Shown here in pieces: positions 20,099 through 29,006 of a DNA stretch of 64,000 nucleotides. The DNA lies in NCBI RefSeq assembly GCF_000341345.1, contig NC_020302.1:2460075-2524074 (forward strand), given 5' to 3'. The stretch comes from Corynebacterium halotolerans YIM 70093 = DSM 44683 (GTDB lineage Bacteria > Actinomycetota > Actinomycetes > Mycobacteriales > Mycobacteriaceae). The notes below the pieces were generated by a model. The model had not been told where the DNA came from and did not search any database. It saw only the letters and a list, made by a program, of their open reading frames with translations. The position numbers were made by a program, and so were the translations under genes. How positions within the stretch are numbered: the first letter of the stretch is position 1; every line of letters begins with the position of its first letter.

Positions 20099-20929
20099 CT
20101 ACGCCCGCGTGCCGGAGAGCAGCGGGCCGTCGAGATCCCGATCCGTCTCCCCGGGCACGGCCAACGGACGAAGCTGCGGCTTTGCCGTGCCGGGAAGCGG
20201 TTCGTCCTCGGTGACCACCTGGATATGGGCGATGTCCGAACGCAGGGCGTCCTCGGAGTACTGGATGATGTCGCCGCGGTCGGATTCCACGGTGCGGGTC
20301 AGCCGCAGCAGGGGCAGGTTGCGGGTGACGCCGAGGGTCTCCTGCTCCCAGCCGGAGGCGATGCCCGGGGTGATGGTCTCCCATTTGCGCACCGGGCGCA
20401 GTCCCCATCCGTCCCGCACCAGGTCGTGGAGGGAGCCCGTGAGGTCCTCATCGAGCAGGCCGGGCACCAGGTGTTCCGGGAGGAAGGAGTTCTCGAGCAG
20501 CAGCGGGGTGCCCTCGACGCGGCGTAGCCGGATGAGGTGGAGGACCGGGTCGTCGGCCTCGAGGCCGAGGGCCTGGGCGACATGGGCGGGGGCGGGGATC
20601 CGCGCCGCCGTGAGTACCTCGGACTCCACCGTCAGGTTGCGCTCCCGCAGCTGCGGCATGAGCCCCTCGATGCGCGTGAGTTCAACGACCGGGGGCACGC
20701 TGCGCACGAAGGTGCCGCCGGTGCGGCCCCGGCGGCGGTCGATGAGCCCCTCCAGCTGGAGGATGTCCAGAGCGTGACGCACGGTCATGCGGGCCACCCC
20801 GAACTCGGTGACCAGATCACGCTCGGTGGGCAACCGGTCACCCGCCGTCAGTTCCCCCCGTTCAATGCGGGCGCGGAGTTCATCTGCGATGGCGAGGTAC
20901 GCCGGATGACGACGGAATGAGGTGGACAC
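20099..20929 (-). CDS. GntR/HutC-family transcriptional regulator with UTRA domain
   Basis: A 276-residue regulator: N-terminal winged helix (LRARIERGELTAGDRLPTER, then FGVARMTVRHALDIL) and a UTRA ligand domain (about residues 95-240) with RLRRVEGTPLLLENSFLP. It typically senses a small metabolite. The -10 TAGGGT (20936-20941) directly abuts ATG 20935, too close for that codon to be transcribed; GTG 20929, six bases further, fits a leaderless start. No neighbouring catabolic operon identifies its target. It is convergent with the response regulator gene. Confidence 0.9.
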   Translation of the reverse strand: MSTSFRRHPAYLAIADELRARIERGELTAGDRLPTERDLVTEFGVARMTVRHALDILQLEGLIDRRRGRTGGTFVRSVPPVVELTRIEGLMPQLRERNLTVESEVLTAARIPAPAHVAQALGLEADDPVLHLIRLRRVEGTPLLLENSFLPEHLVPGLLDEDLTGSLHDLVRDGWGLRPVRKWETITPGIASGWEQETLGVTRNLPLLRLTRTVESDRGDIIQYSEDALRSDIAHIQVVTEDEPLPGTAKPQLRPLAVPGETDRDLDGPLLSGTRA

Positions 20930-21061
20930 CCCCATACCCTATCCAATCCATGTTCATTATCGCATATGTGCTGTTCAGCCACTGAAGTCCACTATTGCTT
21001 CCGCCCCGCCCCACCCACCTCACCCCTGGACCGGGGGTGGTGCACCGGAGCGCTTCCCGCA

Positions 21062-22330
21062 TTACCGGAAGCGGACGGGCACCTCGGGTTCACCCAACGA
21101 GAGCATCAGACGGTTGGCCCAGTTGACGAAGGAGACCGCGTAGAGGTGGTCGAGCAGCGCGGCATCGTCGAGGCCGACGGCCCGCAGCTTGCCCACGCAG
21201 CCGGCGTTGTACTCCATCGGGGTGAATGCCAGGGTGCGGGAGGCATCGCGCAGCACGTTCCACCGGTCGGAGCCGAGGTCGATGTCGAGGCCGTCGTCCA
21301 GCAGCTTGTCGACGACCGCGGCGTCCCCGCCCTCCTCGACCGTGCGCTCGGCATGGACGGCGGCGCAGTACACGCAGCCGTTGAGCCGGGAGGTGAGCAG
21401 GGCAACCAGCTCCCGCCCGGCGCGGCCGAGACCGCCGTCGGTGTTGTGGAAGATGCCCGAATCAGTCAGGGTGCGGGCCTTCAGCACCGCGGGGTCGCGG
21501 GCCAGCAGCCGGAAATACGGCATGTCAGCCCGCTCGGGTGTGATCAACGCATCCCGCTGCCCATCGGTCAGTTCGGCCCTGACCACCGGCGGCACCCAGG
21601 GCTTCCAGCCCAGGGCATGGTTGACGAAGGCCGCCGGGCGGACCAGGTCCGGGTAGGTGGTGATCTCGAAGAGGCCCCGGTCGGGCAGTTCCCACTCAAC
21701 GTCCTCGGCGGCCAGGCCCGGGTGACGGGCCTTGTCGTCGGCCTTGACCTCGACATCACGGCCGGCGAGGGTCTGCAGGCCGTGGACCACGCGCAGCTGG
21801 AAGGTCAGGAAGGAGATCAGCTGGGCGAGGCTGACCACGTCGTCGGCGGACCAGCCGGCGGATACGAGGCGCCTGATGGACTCGGGGCGGGAGTCGCGGG
21901 GATGGAAGACCAGCAGGTGCGCGAAGTCGAAGGCGGCGGCCAGGCGTGTGCCCAGCCCGCCCTTGTCATTGAGGACATGGCCACCCGGCTCGGAGTCCCC
22001 GCTCAGGCCGGGCTCGCGGTAGGTCCCGTAGGGTCCGGTGGACAGGGAGGCCTCGATGATGGTGTCGACGGCGTCGACCAGGGCGTCGGGGGCGTCGTCG
22101 CGCAGCAGCTCCGTGTAGAAGGTACGGGCGTTGGCCACCCGGTGCAGCCCGGAGACGTAGGCGGCCACGGCGTAGCGCTCCGCGAAACTGAAGGAGCCGG
22201 GATCGACGGGCTCGAAGAGCGCCTCGAAGCTGGCCTGCGCATTCTCGAGCACCTGTGGGCGCTTCTCCCGCAGGCGGGCCAGCCCGTGGTCCCCGGGCAG
22301 AGCGGAGAGCAGGTTGATGATGTCGGCCAT
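21062..22330 (-). CDS. CMD/AhpD-type peroxidase-related protein, two-domain
   Basis: A 422-residue protein. The N-terminal half resembles CMD-domain proteins; the C-terminal half (from about residue 225) is an AhpD-like domain with the redox motif CVYCAAVH preceded by a conserved Glu (GRELVALLTSRLNG). AhpD proteins use this CxxC to reduce peroxides or lipoyl groups. In other bacteria the two halves often occur as separate adjacent genes, so this may be a fusion. Start ATG 22330 has upstream AAGGTAAGG. It is divergent from a flavoprotein gene across 150 bases. Confidence 0.8.
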   Translation of the reverse strand: MADIINLLSALPGDHGLARLREKRPQVLENAQASFEALFEPVDPGSFSFAERYAVAAYVSGLHRVANARTFYTELLRDDAPDALVDAVDTIIEASLSTGPYGTYREPGLSGDSEPGGHVLNDKGGLGTRLAAAFDFAHLLVFHPRDSRPESIRRLVSAGWSADDVVSLAQLISFLTFQLRVVHGLQTLAGRDVEVKADDKARHPGLAAEDVEWELPDRGLFEITTYPDLVRPAAFVNHALGWKPWVPPVVRAELTDGQRDALITPERADMPYFRLLARDPAVLKARTLTDSGIFHNTDGGLGRAGRELVALLTSRLNGCVYCAAVHAERTVEEGGDAAVVDKLLDDGLDIDLGSDRWNVLRDASRTLAFTPMEYNAGCVGKLRAVGLDDAALLDHLYAVSFVNWANRLMLSLGEPEVPVRFR

Positions 22331-22480
22331 GGATGTGTCCTTACCTTTCTTTCTCCCGTTTCTGCGGTCCAGGCTACAGACGCGCAGGGGCGCCGAGGAT
22401 GGACCGGCTGTCCCGCCGCTACCGGACAAACCGGCCCGGACACGAGGGCCCACCCAGTGGTGTGGGCTACCCTTTCGGTC

Positions 22481-24472
22481 ATGTCAGGAGCAGCACCCGT
22501 GAGCACCCTCTCCCCCGCCATCGCGATCGTCGGCATGGGCCCGCGCGGCACCTCCGTCGTCGAACGCCTCGGCACGGCCCTGCGGGAGCTCCCGGCCGAC
22601 GAGCGCCCCGGGCTGACACTCCACCTCATCGACGACGCTCAGCACGGCGCCGGCCGCATCTGGGACACCGGGCAGACCCGCACCCTGTGCATGAACACCC
22701 TCTCCGGGGCCGTCACCCTCTTCACCGAGCCCCGCTCAACCGTGGCCGCCCCGGTGTTCGAGGGCCCCATCCTCCACGAGTGGATCCGGCTGCTGCGCGG
22801 CGACCCCGCGGGCATCGACCCCGGCAAGGTCGCCGTCTTCGACGAGTTCCCACCCGGGGCCGGGGTGGCCGAGTCCTTCGCCGCGGAGATCGCCGTGACC
22901 GTGCCGGAGTCCCACCCCTCGCGCGCCCTCTACGGCGCCTACCTGCGGTGGGTTCTCGACGTCGCGCTGCATCGCCTGCCCGACAATGTCACCGTGGTCG
23001 ACCACCACGCCCGCGCCACCGCCGTGGCCGCGGACGACGACCGGGACCGGGACCTCATCACGCTGTCCGACGGCGCGGTCGTCCCCGCCGACGCCACCGT
23101 GCTGGCCCACGGCTGGCAGGTCCCCGGCCCCACCCACGCCGAGGCGGGTTTCGCCCACGCGGAGGCACAGCACGCCGGACTGAGGTGGATCCGCCCCGGC
23201 AACCCCGTCGACCAGCCCGTCGAGCAGGTCCCCGAATCCGGCACCGTGCTCGTGCGCGGGCTCGGCATGGGTTTCTTCGATGCCATGGCACTGCTGACCG
23301 TCGACCGGGGCGGGCGTTTCCACGAGGACCCCGCCACCCGCTCCGGTCTGCGCTACGAACTCTCGGGCCGCGAGCCGCACCTGGTGGTCACCTCCCACCG
23401 TGGCTACCCCTACCTGCCGAAATCCGATTTCGGCGGCCTGCCGCCGAAGGCCGAGCTGCGCCGGCTCAGGGCCGTCATCACCGAGCTGTCGGGCACGACG
23501 GAACCCGCGTCGATCGACTTCGATTCTCAGGTCTGGCCCGCGATCGTCCGCGACGCCTACGAGGCCTACTACCGGGTGCTGAACCGGGTGCGCCCGGAAT
23601 CGGTCACCACCTCCTTCGACGAGATCGTCGCGGTCATCGACGCGGCGGAGATCCACACCACCCAGGTCAACGCGGGCGTCGGCACGCTCGATGCGGCGCT
23701 GGCACCCCACAGCGCCGAACCGTTCACGCTCACCCGCTGGCTCGACCCGCTCGGCGGGGTCGGCGGCACCCGGCACGAGGTCACCGCCGCCATCGCCACG
23801 GCCCTGGTCGAGGACATCCGCCAGGCCACCCTGGGCCCGGACAGTCCCCTCAAGGCCGCACTGTGGTCGATCAGCGCCTCCCGCAAACCCTCCGCGGTCC
23901 TCGGGGCGGAGGGCCGCTACACCTTTGAGTCGCGCCGCAACCTCTTCGCCACCATGATGTCGCTGGGTCAGATGGCCGGCTCCGGCCCGCCACTGTTCCG
24001 CACCCGCCAGCTGCTCGCGCTCGTCGACGCGGGGCTGGTCACCTTCCTGGGCGCGGACCCGAAGCTGCGGGTCGACCTGGCGTCCGGGGAATGGGTCGCC
24101 CACTCCCACACCACCGGCGACGCCGAGGTGCGCTCGATGACGCTGGTCGACGCCTGGATGCACAAACCGGACGTGCGCCGCCCCGCCGATCCGCTCGCGG
24201 TCTCCCTCGACGACGCCGGACGGCTGCGCCCGTTCCGTGACACCACGACCGACGGCACCGGGATCGCGACCGGCTCCCCCGAGGTCGACCCGGCCACCCG
24301 CCTGCTGGTGCGCGCGGACGGCCGGGTGGACCCGCGGGTCCACCTCATCGGTATCCCGACCCACGCACAGCTGCCCGACACCACCATCTCCATGCCCGGC
24401 ACGGACCCACTCATGCTGCAGGAAACCGATACCGCCGCACTCCACGCACTGCAGGTCGCGCTGGGAACATAG
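22481..24472 (+). CDS. FAD/NAD(P)-binding oxidoreductase-like protein
   Basis: A protein of about 663 residues with an N-terminal Rossmann nucleotide-binding motif (IAIVGMGPRG) of the FAD/NAD(P)-binding family found in actinobacterial accessory pathways, and RGLGMGFFDAMALL in the middle where a second dinucleotide fold begins. No active-site chemistry is evident. Its frame stays open far upstream by chance. TACCCT (22468-22473) lies 7 nt before ATG 22481, so a leaderless start is likely; GTG 22499 with SD AGGAG (22486-22490) is an alternative that would remove six residues. The divergent CMD/AhpD gene may be functionally linked. Confidence 0.8.
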   Translation: MSGAAPVSTLSPAIAIVGMGPRGTSVVERLGTALRELPADERPGLTLHLIDDAQHGAGRIWDTGQTRTLCMNTLSGAVTLFTEPRSTVAAPVFEGPILHEWIRLLRGDPAGIDPGKVAVFDEFPPGAGVAESFAAEIAVTVPESHPSRALYGAYLRWVLDVALHRLPDNVTVVDHHARATAVAADDDRDRDLITLSDGAVVPADATVLAHGWQVPGPTHAEAGFAHAEAQHAGLRWIRPGNPVDQPVEQVPESGTVLVRGLGMGFFDAMALLTVDRGGRFHEDPATRSGLRYELSGREPHLVVTSHRGYPYLPKSDFGGLPPKAELRRLRAVITELSGTTEPASIDFDSQVWPAIVRDAYEAYYRVLNRVRPESVTTSFDEIVAVIDAAEIHTTQVNAGVGTLDAALAPHSAEPFTLTRWLDPLGGVGGTRHEVTAAIATALVEDIRQATLGPDSPLKAALWSISASRKPSAVLGAEGRYTFESRRNLFATMMSLGQMAGSGPPLFRTRQLLALVDAGLVTFLGADPKLRVDLASGEWVAHSHTTGDAEVRSMTLVDAWMHKPDVRRPADPLAVSLDDAGRLRPFRDTTTDGTGIATGSPEVDPATRLLVRADGRVDPRVHLIGIPTHAQLPDTTISMPGTDPLMLQETDTAALHALQVALGT

Positions 24473-24621
24473 GACCTCGGCACTCCTGCGGGGCGGTACC
24501 ACACTGAGGGTGGAACGCGGCATCGGGACGCAGCCCCGACGAAGCGACCGCCTTCTTCCCGCCCGGCGGTACGCCTCCGGTCAGTCTGGAGGCCGCACTC
24601 GACGCCGACGGGCCCCTGGCG

Positions 24622-25341
24622 CTACCGCCGGTCGGCCAGCTCCACCCGCGGGCGCACGGCGATCCCGGTGATCTGGGCGGAGTCGTCGGCGTCGACGACC
24701 AGGCGGATGGCCCGGGCGACCTCGGCGGGGGCGATGTAGTGCTCGGGCGTGTACTCCTGCCCCGCCTCGTCGTGCAGGGCCCGCAGCATCCCGGTGTCGG
24801 TCGGGCCCGGCGCGACCGTCGTCACGCGCACGCCGTTGTTCGCCTCCCCCTTGCGCAGGCCGTCGGCGAGCGCGTGCAGCGCGTGCTTCGTGGCGGCGTA
24901 GACGATGTTGCCGGGGTAGGCGCCGCGCCCGGCCCCGGAGTTGAGGAAGACCACCGTGCCGTCGGCCTCGCGCAGGGCGGGCAGCAGCAGCCGGGTCAGC
25001 TCCGCGGGGACGACGACGTTGAGGTCGTACTGGCCGCGCCAGTCCCCGGCCCGGGCGCTGTCCACGCTGTGGCGCCGGGCGATGGCGGCGGCGTGCACGA
25101 GAACGTCGACGCGTGTGAGCCCGAGCAGGCGCCGGACGGCGGAGGAGGCGGTGTCGTCGTCCAGCAGGTCGCCGACCAGGTCGGCGCCGACGGGGGTGAC
25201 CTTCTCGAGGGCCCCCAGTTCGGCGAGGGCCTCGTGGTTGCGCCCGAGCGCGTAGACGTGGTGGTCGCGGGCCAGGTCGGCGACGATCTCCCGGCCCATG
25301 CCGCCAGTGGCCCCGGTGACGATGGCGATGCGTTCAGTCAT
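24622..25341 (-). CDS. Short-chain dehydrogenase/reductase
   Basis: A 239-residue NAD(P)-dependent oxidoreductase with TGATGGMG (cofactor), NSG active Ser and YAATK (Tyr/Lys) motifs, and PGPTDTGM after the active site. The substrate is unknown. ATG 25341 has TAGAGT 8 nt upstream and no SD, so it is probably leaderless. Divergent from the next hypothetical gene, whose own TANNNT box lies 60 bases away. Confidence 0.9.
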   Translation of the reverse strand: MTERIAIVTGATGGMGREIVADLARDHHVYALGRNHEALAELGALEKVTPVGADLVGDLLDDDTASSAVRRLLGLTRVDVLVHAAAIARRHSVDSARAGDWRGQYDLNVVVPAELTRLLLPALREADGTVVFLNSGAGRGAYPGNIVYAATKHALHALADGLRKGEANNGVRVTTVAPGPTDTGMLRALHDEAGQEYTPEHYIAPAEVARAIRLVVDADDSAQITGIAVRPRVELADRR

Positions 25342-25427
25342 GCCCCTCGACTCTAGCCCGCCGGTCCCGGCCACCGCCCGGGTGGTGCGATGGCGCCGTG
25401 TCCGGCCGTCCTGCTAGTTTCCGGGTC

Positions 25428-25937
25428 ATGGCCGTCATCCACCTCCACCGCTATCTCCGCGGGCGACGGGTCGACCCGGATCCCGCGGTCCTGGGATCGT
25501 TCCTCGGGCACTACCGTCTGCGGGTCCGGCAGGCCGGCGACGGAGCGGGTGGTGTCCTGATGGTCAATGAGGACGAGCCGCTGAGCCTGGGCGGGCGGCC
25601 CCTCCCGTTCCGGCTGGACCTGGCCGGCACCGGGGGCGCCGGGGGCACCGGGGGCACCGATCCCGGTACCGCGACGGGCGGGTGTCTCCTCGCCGCCGAG
25701 TTGTCGCCGCAGGAGGCGTCCTTCCTGTTCAAACTGTGCCATATCACGGGTCTGCTCGCCGAGCGGGTGGACACCGCCCCCGCCTTCGTGGCCATCGAGA
25801 GCGTGCACCGGACCGAGGACCTGCCCGCCGCCGAGGGGACGGCGGTGACGTGGGTGTCCACGCCCGCCAGGTTCCGGCATGCGGTGGCCGGACTGGCCGG
25901 GCCCGCCGGGCCGGGGTGCCCGGCCGGACTAGGGTGA
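25428..25937 (+). CDS. Hypothetical protein
   Basis: A 169-residue protein without recognised domain. The first third is basic (LHRYLRGRR), the centre contains a short Gly-rich run encoded by a GGGGGCACC-type tandem repeat (25633-25665), and the C-terminal half is amphipathic. ATG 25428 is preceded at 7 nt by TAGTTT (25415-25420), supporting a leaderless gene. The stop lies 31 bases before the DMT transporter start. Confidence 0.6.
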   Translation: MAVIHLHRYLRGRRVDPDPAVLGSFLGHYRLRVRQAGDGAGGVLMVNEDEPLSLGGRPLPFRLDLAGTGGAGGTGGTDPGTATGGCLLAAELSPQEASFLFKLCHITGLLAERVDTAPAFVAIESVHRTEDLPAAEGTAVTWVSTPARFRHAVAGLAGPAGPGCPAGLG

Positions 25938-25968
25938 ACTGATCGGCCCAGGCATGAAGGAGGTCCCC

Positions 25969-26916
25969 GTGCTCGCTTTACCCCTCGGTGTGCTCATCGG
26001 TCTGGTGATGCCGCTGCAGACCAGCGCGAATTCGCGCCTGCGACTGTCGGTGGGCTCGCCGTTCCTGGCGTCGTTCATCTCGTTTCTGGTGGGCACCCTC
26101 ACGCTGCTGGTGGCCACGCTGCTGGTCGATGGTGGCCTGCCCGACCTGGGGCTCGCCGCCGGCCAACCGGGCTGGTTGTGGGCGGGCGGTTTCCTCGGCG
26201 TCGTCGTGCTGACCGGCAATATCTTCCTGTTCCCGCGGCTGGGCAGCGTGCAGACCGTGGTTCTGCCCATCACGGGGCAGGTGTTGATGGGCCTGCTCAT
26301 CGACCACTTCGGGTGGTTCCATTCCCCACAGGCCCCGTTGTCCGCCACGCGCGTGGCCGGTGCGGTCCTGCTGGTCGTCGGCGTACTCGGGGCGATCGGG
26401 CTGCTCGACACCCTGGTGCGCCGCCGCACCGTCGCCCCGGTGCTGGACGGGGGCCGTGGTGAGGGGGCGGGCCTGTGGCTGTGGCGGGCCGCGGGCGTGG
26501 TCTTCGGCATGTGCGGCGCCACCCAGACGGCCGTCAACGGCCGGCTCGGGGTGGTGATCGACTCCGCGGTGGCCGCCGCGCTGGTCTCCTTCACCGTCGG
26601 GGTGACCACCCTGTTGTTGATCGTCCTGGCCACGCGGACGCCGTGGCGGCTCAGGCGCCTCGACGGTCGCCCGAACCCGTGGTGGATGTGGATCGGCGGT
26701 TTCCTCGGCGCCGCGTTCGTCTTCGGCAACGCCTTCCTCGCCCCGATCATCGGCACCGGGCTGACGGTGATGGTCATCCTGCTCGGCCTGATGGGCGGCA
26801 GCCTCATCATCGACCACTTCGGGCTGCTGGGCGCCCGACGCAAGCCGACGACCGCGCTGCAGGCACTCGGCCTGCTGCTCATGGTGGCGGGGGTGGCGCT
26901 CATCCGCCTGGTTTAG
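25969..26916 (+). CDS. DMT-superfamily transporter, tandem DUF606 (YdcZ-like)
   Basis: A 315-residue membrane protein of about ten helices consisting of two homologous halves: LVMPLQTSANSRL...FLASFISFLVGTLTLL in the first and GATQTAVNGRLGV...ALVSFTVGVTTLL in the second. Each half resembles the five-helix YdcZ/DUF606 unit of the drug/metabolite transporter superfamily. Substrate unknown. The SD AAGGAGGT (25957-25964) points to GTG 25969 as start rather than ATG 25954, which lies upstream of the SD. Confidence 0.88.
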   Translation: MLALPLGVLIGLVMPLQTSANSRLRLSVGSPFLASFISFLVGTLTLLVATLLVDGGLPDLGLAAGQPGWLWAGGFLGVVVLTGNIFLFPRLGSVQTVVLPITGQVLMGLLIDHFGWFHSPQAPLSATRVAGAVLLVVGVLGAIGLLDTLVRRRTVAPVLDGGRGEGAGLWLWRAAGVVFGMCGATQTAVNGRLGVVIDSAVAAALVSFTVGVTTLLLIVLATRTPWRLRRLDGRPNPWWMWIGGFLGAAFVFGNAFLAPIIGTGLTVMVILLGLMGGSLIIDHFGLLGARRKPTTALQALGLLLMVAGVALIRLV

Positions 26917-26926
26917 CCCACGCCGG

Positions 26927-27622
26927 TCAGTAGGGCCCGCCCAGGACGAAGTCCGTGTCGTCGAACTCGTCGTCGACGTCGTCCCGGTCGAGGTCATCCA
27001 CGTGGGGACTGTCCCGGCCGACGTGCCACTTCCAGACCACCGGCACGGTCACCACGTCGTCGAGCGGTTCCGCCGGCTCGAGCCCGGCGGCGCGGAGGGC
27101 GTCGACGAGCGCGCGGCCGATCATCTCATCGGCCTCGCCCAGGCCGGTGAACTGGATGCTCAGGTCGCGCCGCTCATACGGGTCGAGGTTCCCCCACTCG
27201 TCGACCCAGATCAGCACGCCGCCGGGGTACTCGTCGGTGAGTTCGAGGTCGGTGAAGTCCACGAACACGCCGGCGACGATGCCCCGCTCCGCCAGGGACT
27301 CGAAGGCCTCGATCACCCGGTCAGCGTCGGTGTGCTCGTCCGCCCAGGCTTCGGCGGTTGTCTCGCAGTGCCGCCAGATCTGTTCGGCGACCGGGCCCGC
27401 GACGGCCGCGGAATCCGTGACGCCGGCGGGCAGGAGGCCCTCGTCCCCGAGGGCCTCGGCGAGCAGTTCCCCGGCGTCGGCCGGGAAGACGATGTCGCCG
27501 CAGAGAATGCGCCGGGCGAGCTCATCGAACACCCGGTGGTCGGCGTGCTCGCCGAGCCAGCCGGCCAGGTCGTCGTCGAGGGTGCTGTCGGGGGTGTGGA
27601 ACGGGTGCGGGGAGGTGGCCAT
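26927..27622 (-). CDS. Conserved hypothetical acidic protein
   Basis: A 231-residue acidic cytosolic protein. Visible features are an N-terminal helical region with FPADAGELLAEALG, a central segment GVLIWVDEWG, and a C-terminal Asp-rich tail (DDLDRDDVDDEFDDTD). It resembles unnamed actinobacterial proteins; no function assigned. SD-like AAGGGACGAG lies upstream of ATG 27622. The gene is convergent with the DMT transporter 10 bases away and lies upstream of metB in the same direction relative to the minus strand. Confidence 0.7.
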   Translation of the reverse strand: MATSPHPFHTPDSTLDDDLAGWLGEHADHRVFDELARRILCGDIVFPADAGELLAEALGDEGLLPAGVTDSAAVAGPVAEQIWRHCETTAEAWADEHTDADRVIEAFESLAERGIVAGVFVDFTDLELTDEYPGGVLIWVDEWGNLDPYERRDLSIQFTGLGEADEMIGRALVDALRAAGLEPAEPLDDVVTVPVVWKWHVGRDSPHVDDLDRDDVDDEFDDTDFVLGGPY

Positions 27623-27751
27623 GGCTCGTCCCTTCGTCGGGGCGGGGGTCGGGTGCCCCTCAGCGTAATCCCGGTGTGCGGCCGCGGCAGGACAAACGAA
27701 CCCCCGGCGACGGCCAGCTGGGCGTCACCGGGGGTTTTCCGTGGACCCGGG

Positions 27752-28906
27752 TCAGTTGATCGCGTCCAGGGCGGTCTCGACGTCGGCGAGCAGGTCCTCG
27801 ACGTCCTCGATGCCGACGGAGATACGCACCAGGTCGCGCGGCACCTCGAGCTGGGAGCCGTTGACGGACTGGTGGGTCATGCTGGCCGGGTGCTCGACCA
27901 GGGATTCCACGCCACCGAGGGACTCCGCCAGACAGATCAGCCGGGTGTTCAGGCAGAACTGGCGGGCGGCCTCCTCGCCACCGGCGAAGCGCACGGAGAT
28001 CATGGCGCCGAAGCGGTCCATCTGCTTCTTGGCCACCTCGTGGCCCGGGTGGGAGGCCAGGCCCGGGTACAGGACCTGGGAGACCTCGGGGCGGGAGTCG
28101 AGGAATTCGGCGATGCGCTCCGCGTTGTCGCAGTGGCGCTCCATGCGCACCGACAGGGTCTTGATGCCGCGGGCGGTCAGGTAGGCGTCGAAGACGCTCG
28201 GGATGGGGCCCACGCCGCCCTGGTAGAAGGCCAGCTGCTCGTCGAAGTCGGCGTCGTCGGTGACGACCACGCCGCCGACGACGTCGGAGTGTCCGCCCAG
28301 GTACTTGGTGGTGGAGTGCAGGCTCACGTCCGCGCCGAGGGCCAGCGGGCGCTGCAGGTAGGGGGAGGCGAAGGTGTTGTCGACGACGAGCTTGGCCGAT
28401 CCCTTGATCCCGGCGACGGCAGCGATGTCGGTGACCGACAGGTTCGGGTTGGTCGGGGTCTCCAGCCAGATCACCTTCGTCCTGTCGGTGATGGCCTCGC
28501 GCACGGCGTCGACGTCGGTGGTGTCCACGACCGAGTACTCCACGCCCCACTCCGCGAAGACGGAGTCGATGAGCCGGTAGGTGCCGCCGTAGGCGTCGTG
28601 GCCGAAGATCAGGTGGTCGCCCGGGCGCAGGAGGATGCGCAGGACGATGTCGGTGGCGGCCATGCCGGAGGAGAACGCCTTGCCGAACTTCCCGCCCTCC
28701 AGGGCGGCGACGGTGCGCTCCAGGGCGGTGATCGTCGGATTGGCCACCCGGGTGTACTCGTAGCCGCCGCGCAGCTCGTTCAGTCCGTCCTGCGCGAAGG
28801 TCGTGGACGCGTAGATCGGGGTGTTGATCGGGCCGTACAGGCTGTCCGGCTCATAGCCGGCGTGAATCGAGGCCGTGGAAAAGCCCTGGTTATCGGCGGC
28901 GGTCAT
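27752..28906 (-). CDS. metB: Cystathionine gamma-synthase
   Basis: PLP enzyme that joins O-acetylhomoserine (the corynebacterial substrate) and cysteine to cystathionine in methionine synthesis, 384 residues, the same length class as C. glutamicum MetB. The cofactor lysine lies in LHSTTKYLGGHSD; YEYTRVANPT, SSGMAATDIVL and VVDNTFASPYLQ are typical of the Cys/Met metabolism PLP family. Start ATG 28906 with AGGAG at 28918-28922. A McbR-like operator upstream indicates repression by sulfur status, as known for metB in C. glutamicum. Confidence 0.96.
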   Translation of the reverse strand: MTAADNQGFSTASIHAGYEPDSLYGPINTPIYASTTFAQDGLNELRGGYEYTRVANPTITALERTVAALEGGKFGKAFSSGMAATDIVLRILLRPGDHLIFGHDAYGGTYRLIDSVFAEWGVEYSVVDTTDVDAVREAITDRTKVIWLETPTNPNLSVTDIAAVAGIKGSAKLVVDNTFASPYLQRPLALGADVSLHSTTKYLGGHSDVVGGVVVTDDADFDEQLAFYQGGVGPIPSVFDAYLTARGIKTLSVRMERHCDNAERIAEFLDSRPEVSQVLYPGLASHPGHEVAKKQMDRFGAMISVRFAGGEEAARQFCLNTRLICLAESLGGVESLVEHPASMTHQSVNGSQLEVPRDLVRISVGIEDVEDLLADVETALDAIN

Positions 28907-28952
28907 CGTGAAATCGTGCTCCTGAAATGGTGCTGGTGGGGTGATCAGTCGC

Positions 28953-28973
28953 CATGATAGACCAAGCTGTCCA
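28953..28973. promoter_or_regulatory. McbR-like operator and -10 box of metB
   Basis: TAGAC-N6-GTCCA (28958-28973) matches TAGAC-N6-GTCTA at 9 of 10 positions. On the minus strand it runs into TATCAT (28953-28958), a good -10 hexamer, so a bound repressor would block RNA polymerase. Confidence 0.7.
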
Positions 28974-29006
28974 TTCTTGGCGAACCCCTCGCCCACCCCC
29001 GCGGTC

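Noticed and set aside
20966-22480. Open frame extending the FAD/NAD(P)-binding protein to over 1,100 residues
   Set aside because: The extension runs antisense through the CMD/AhpD gene; the TACCCT box 7 nt before ATG 22481 and the SD before GTG 22499 mark the real start.
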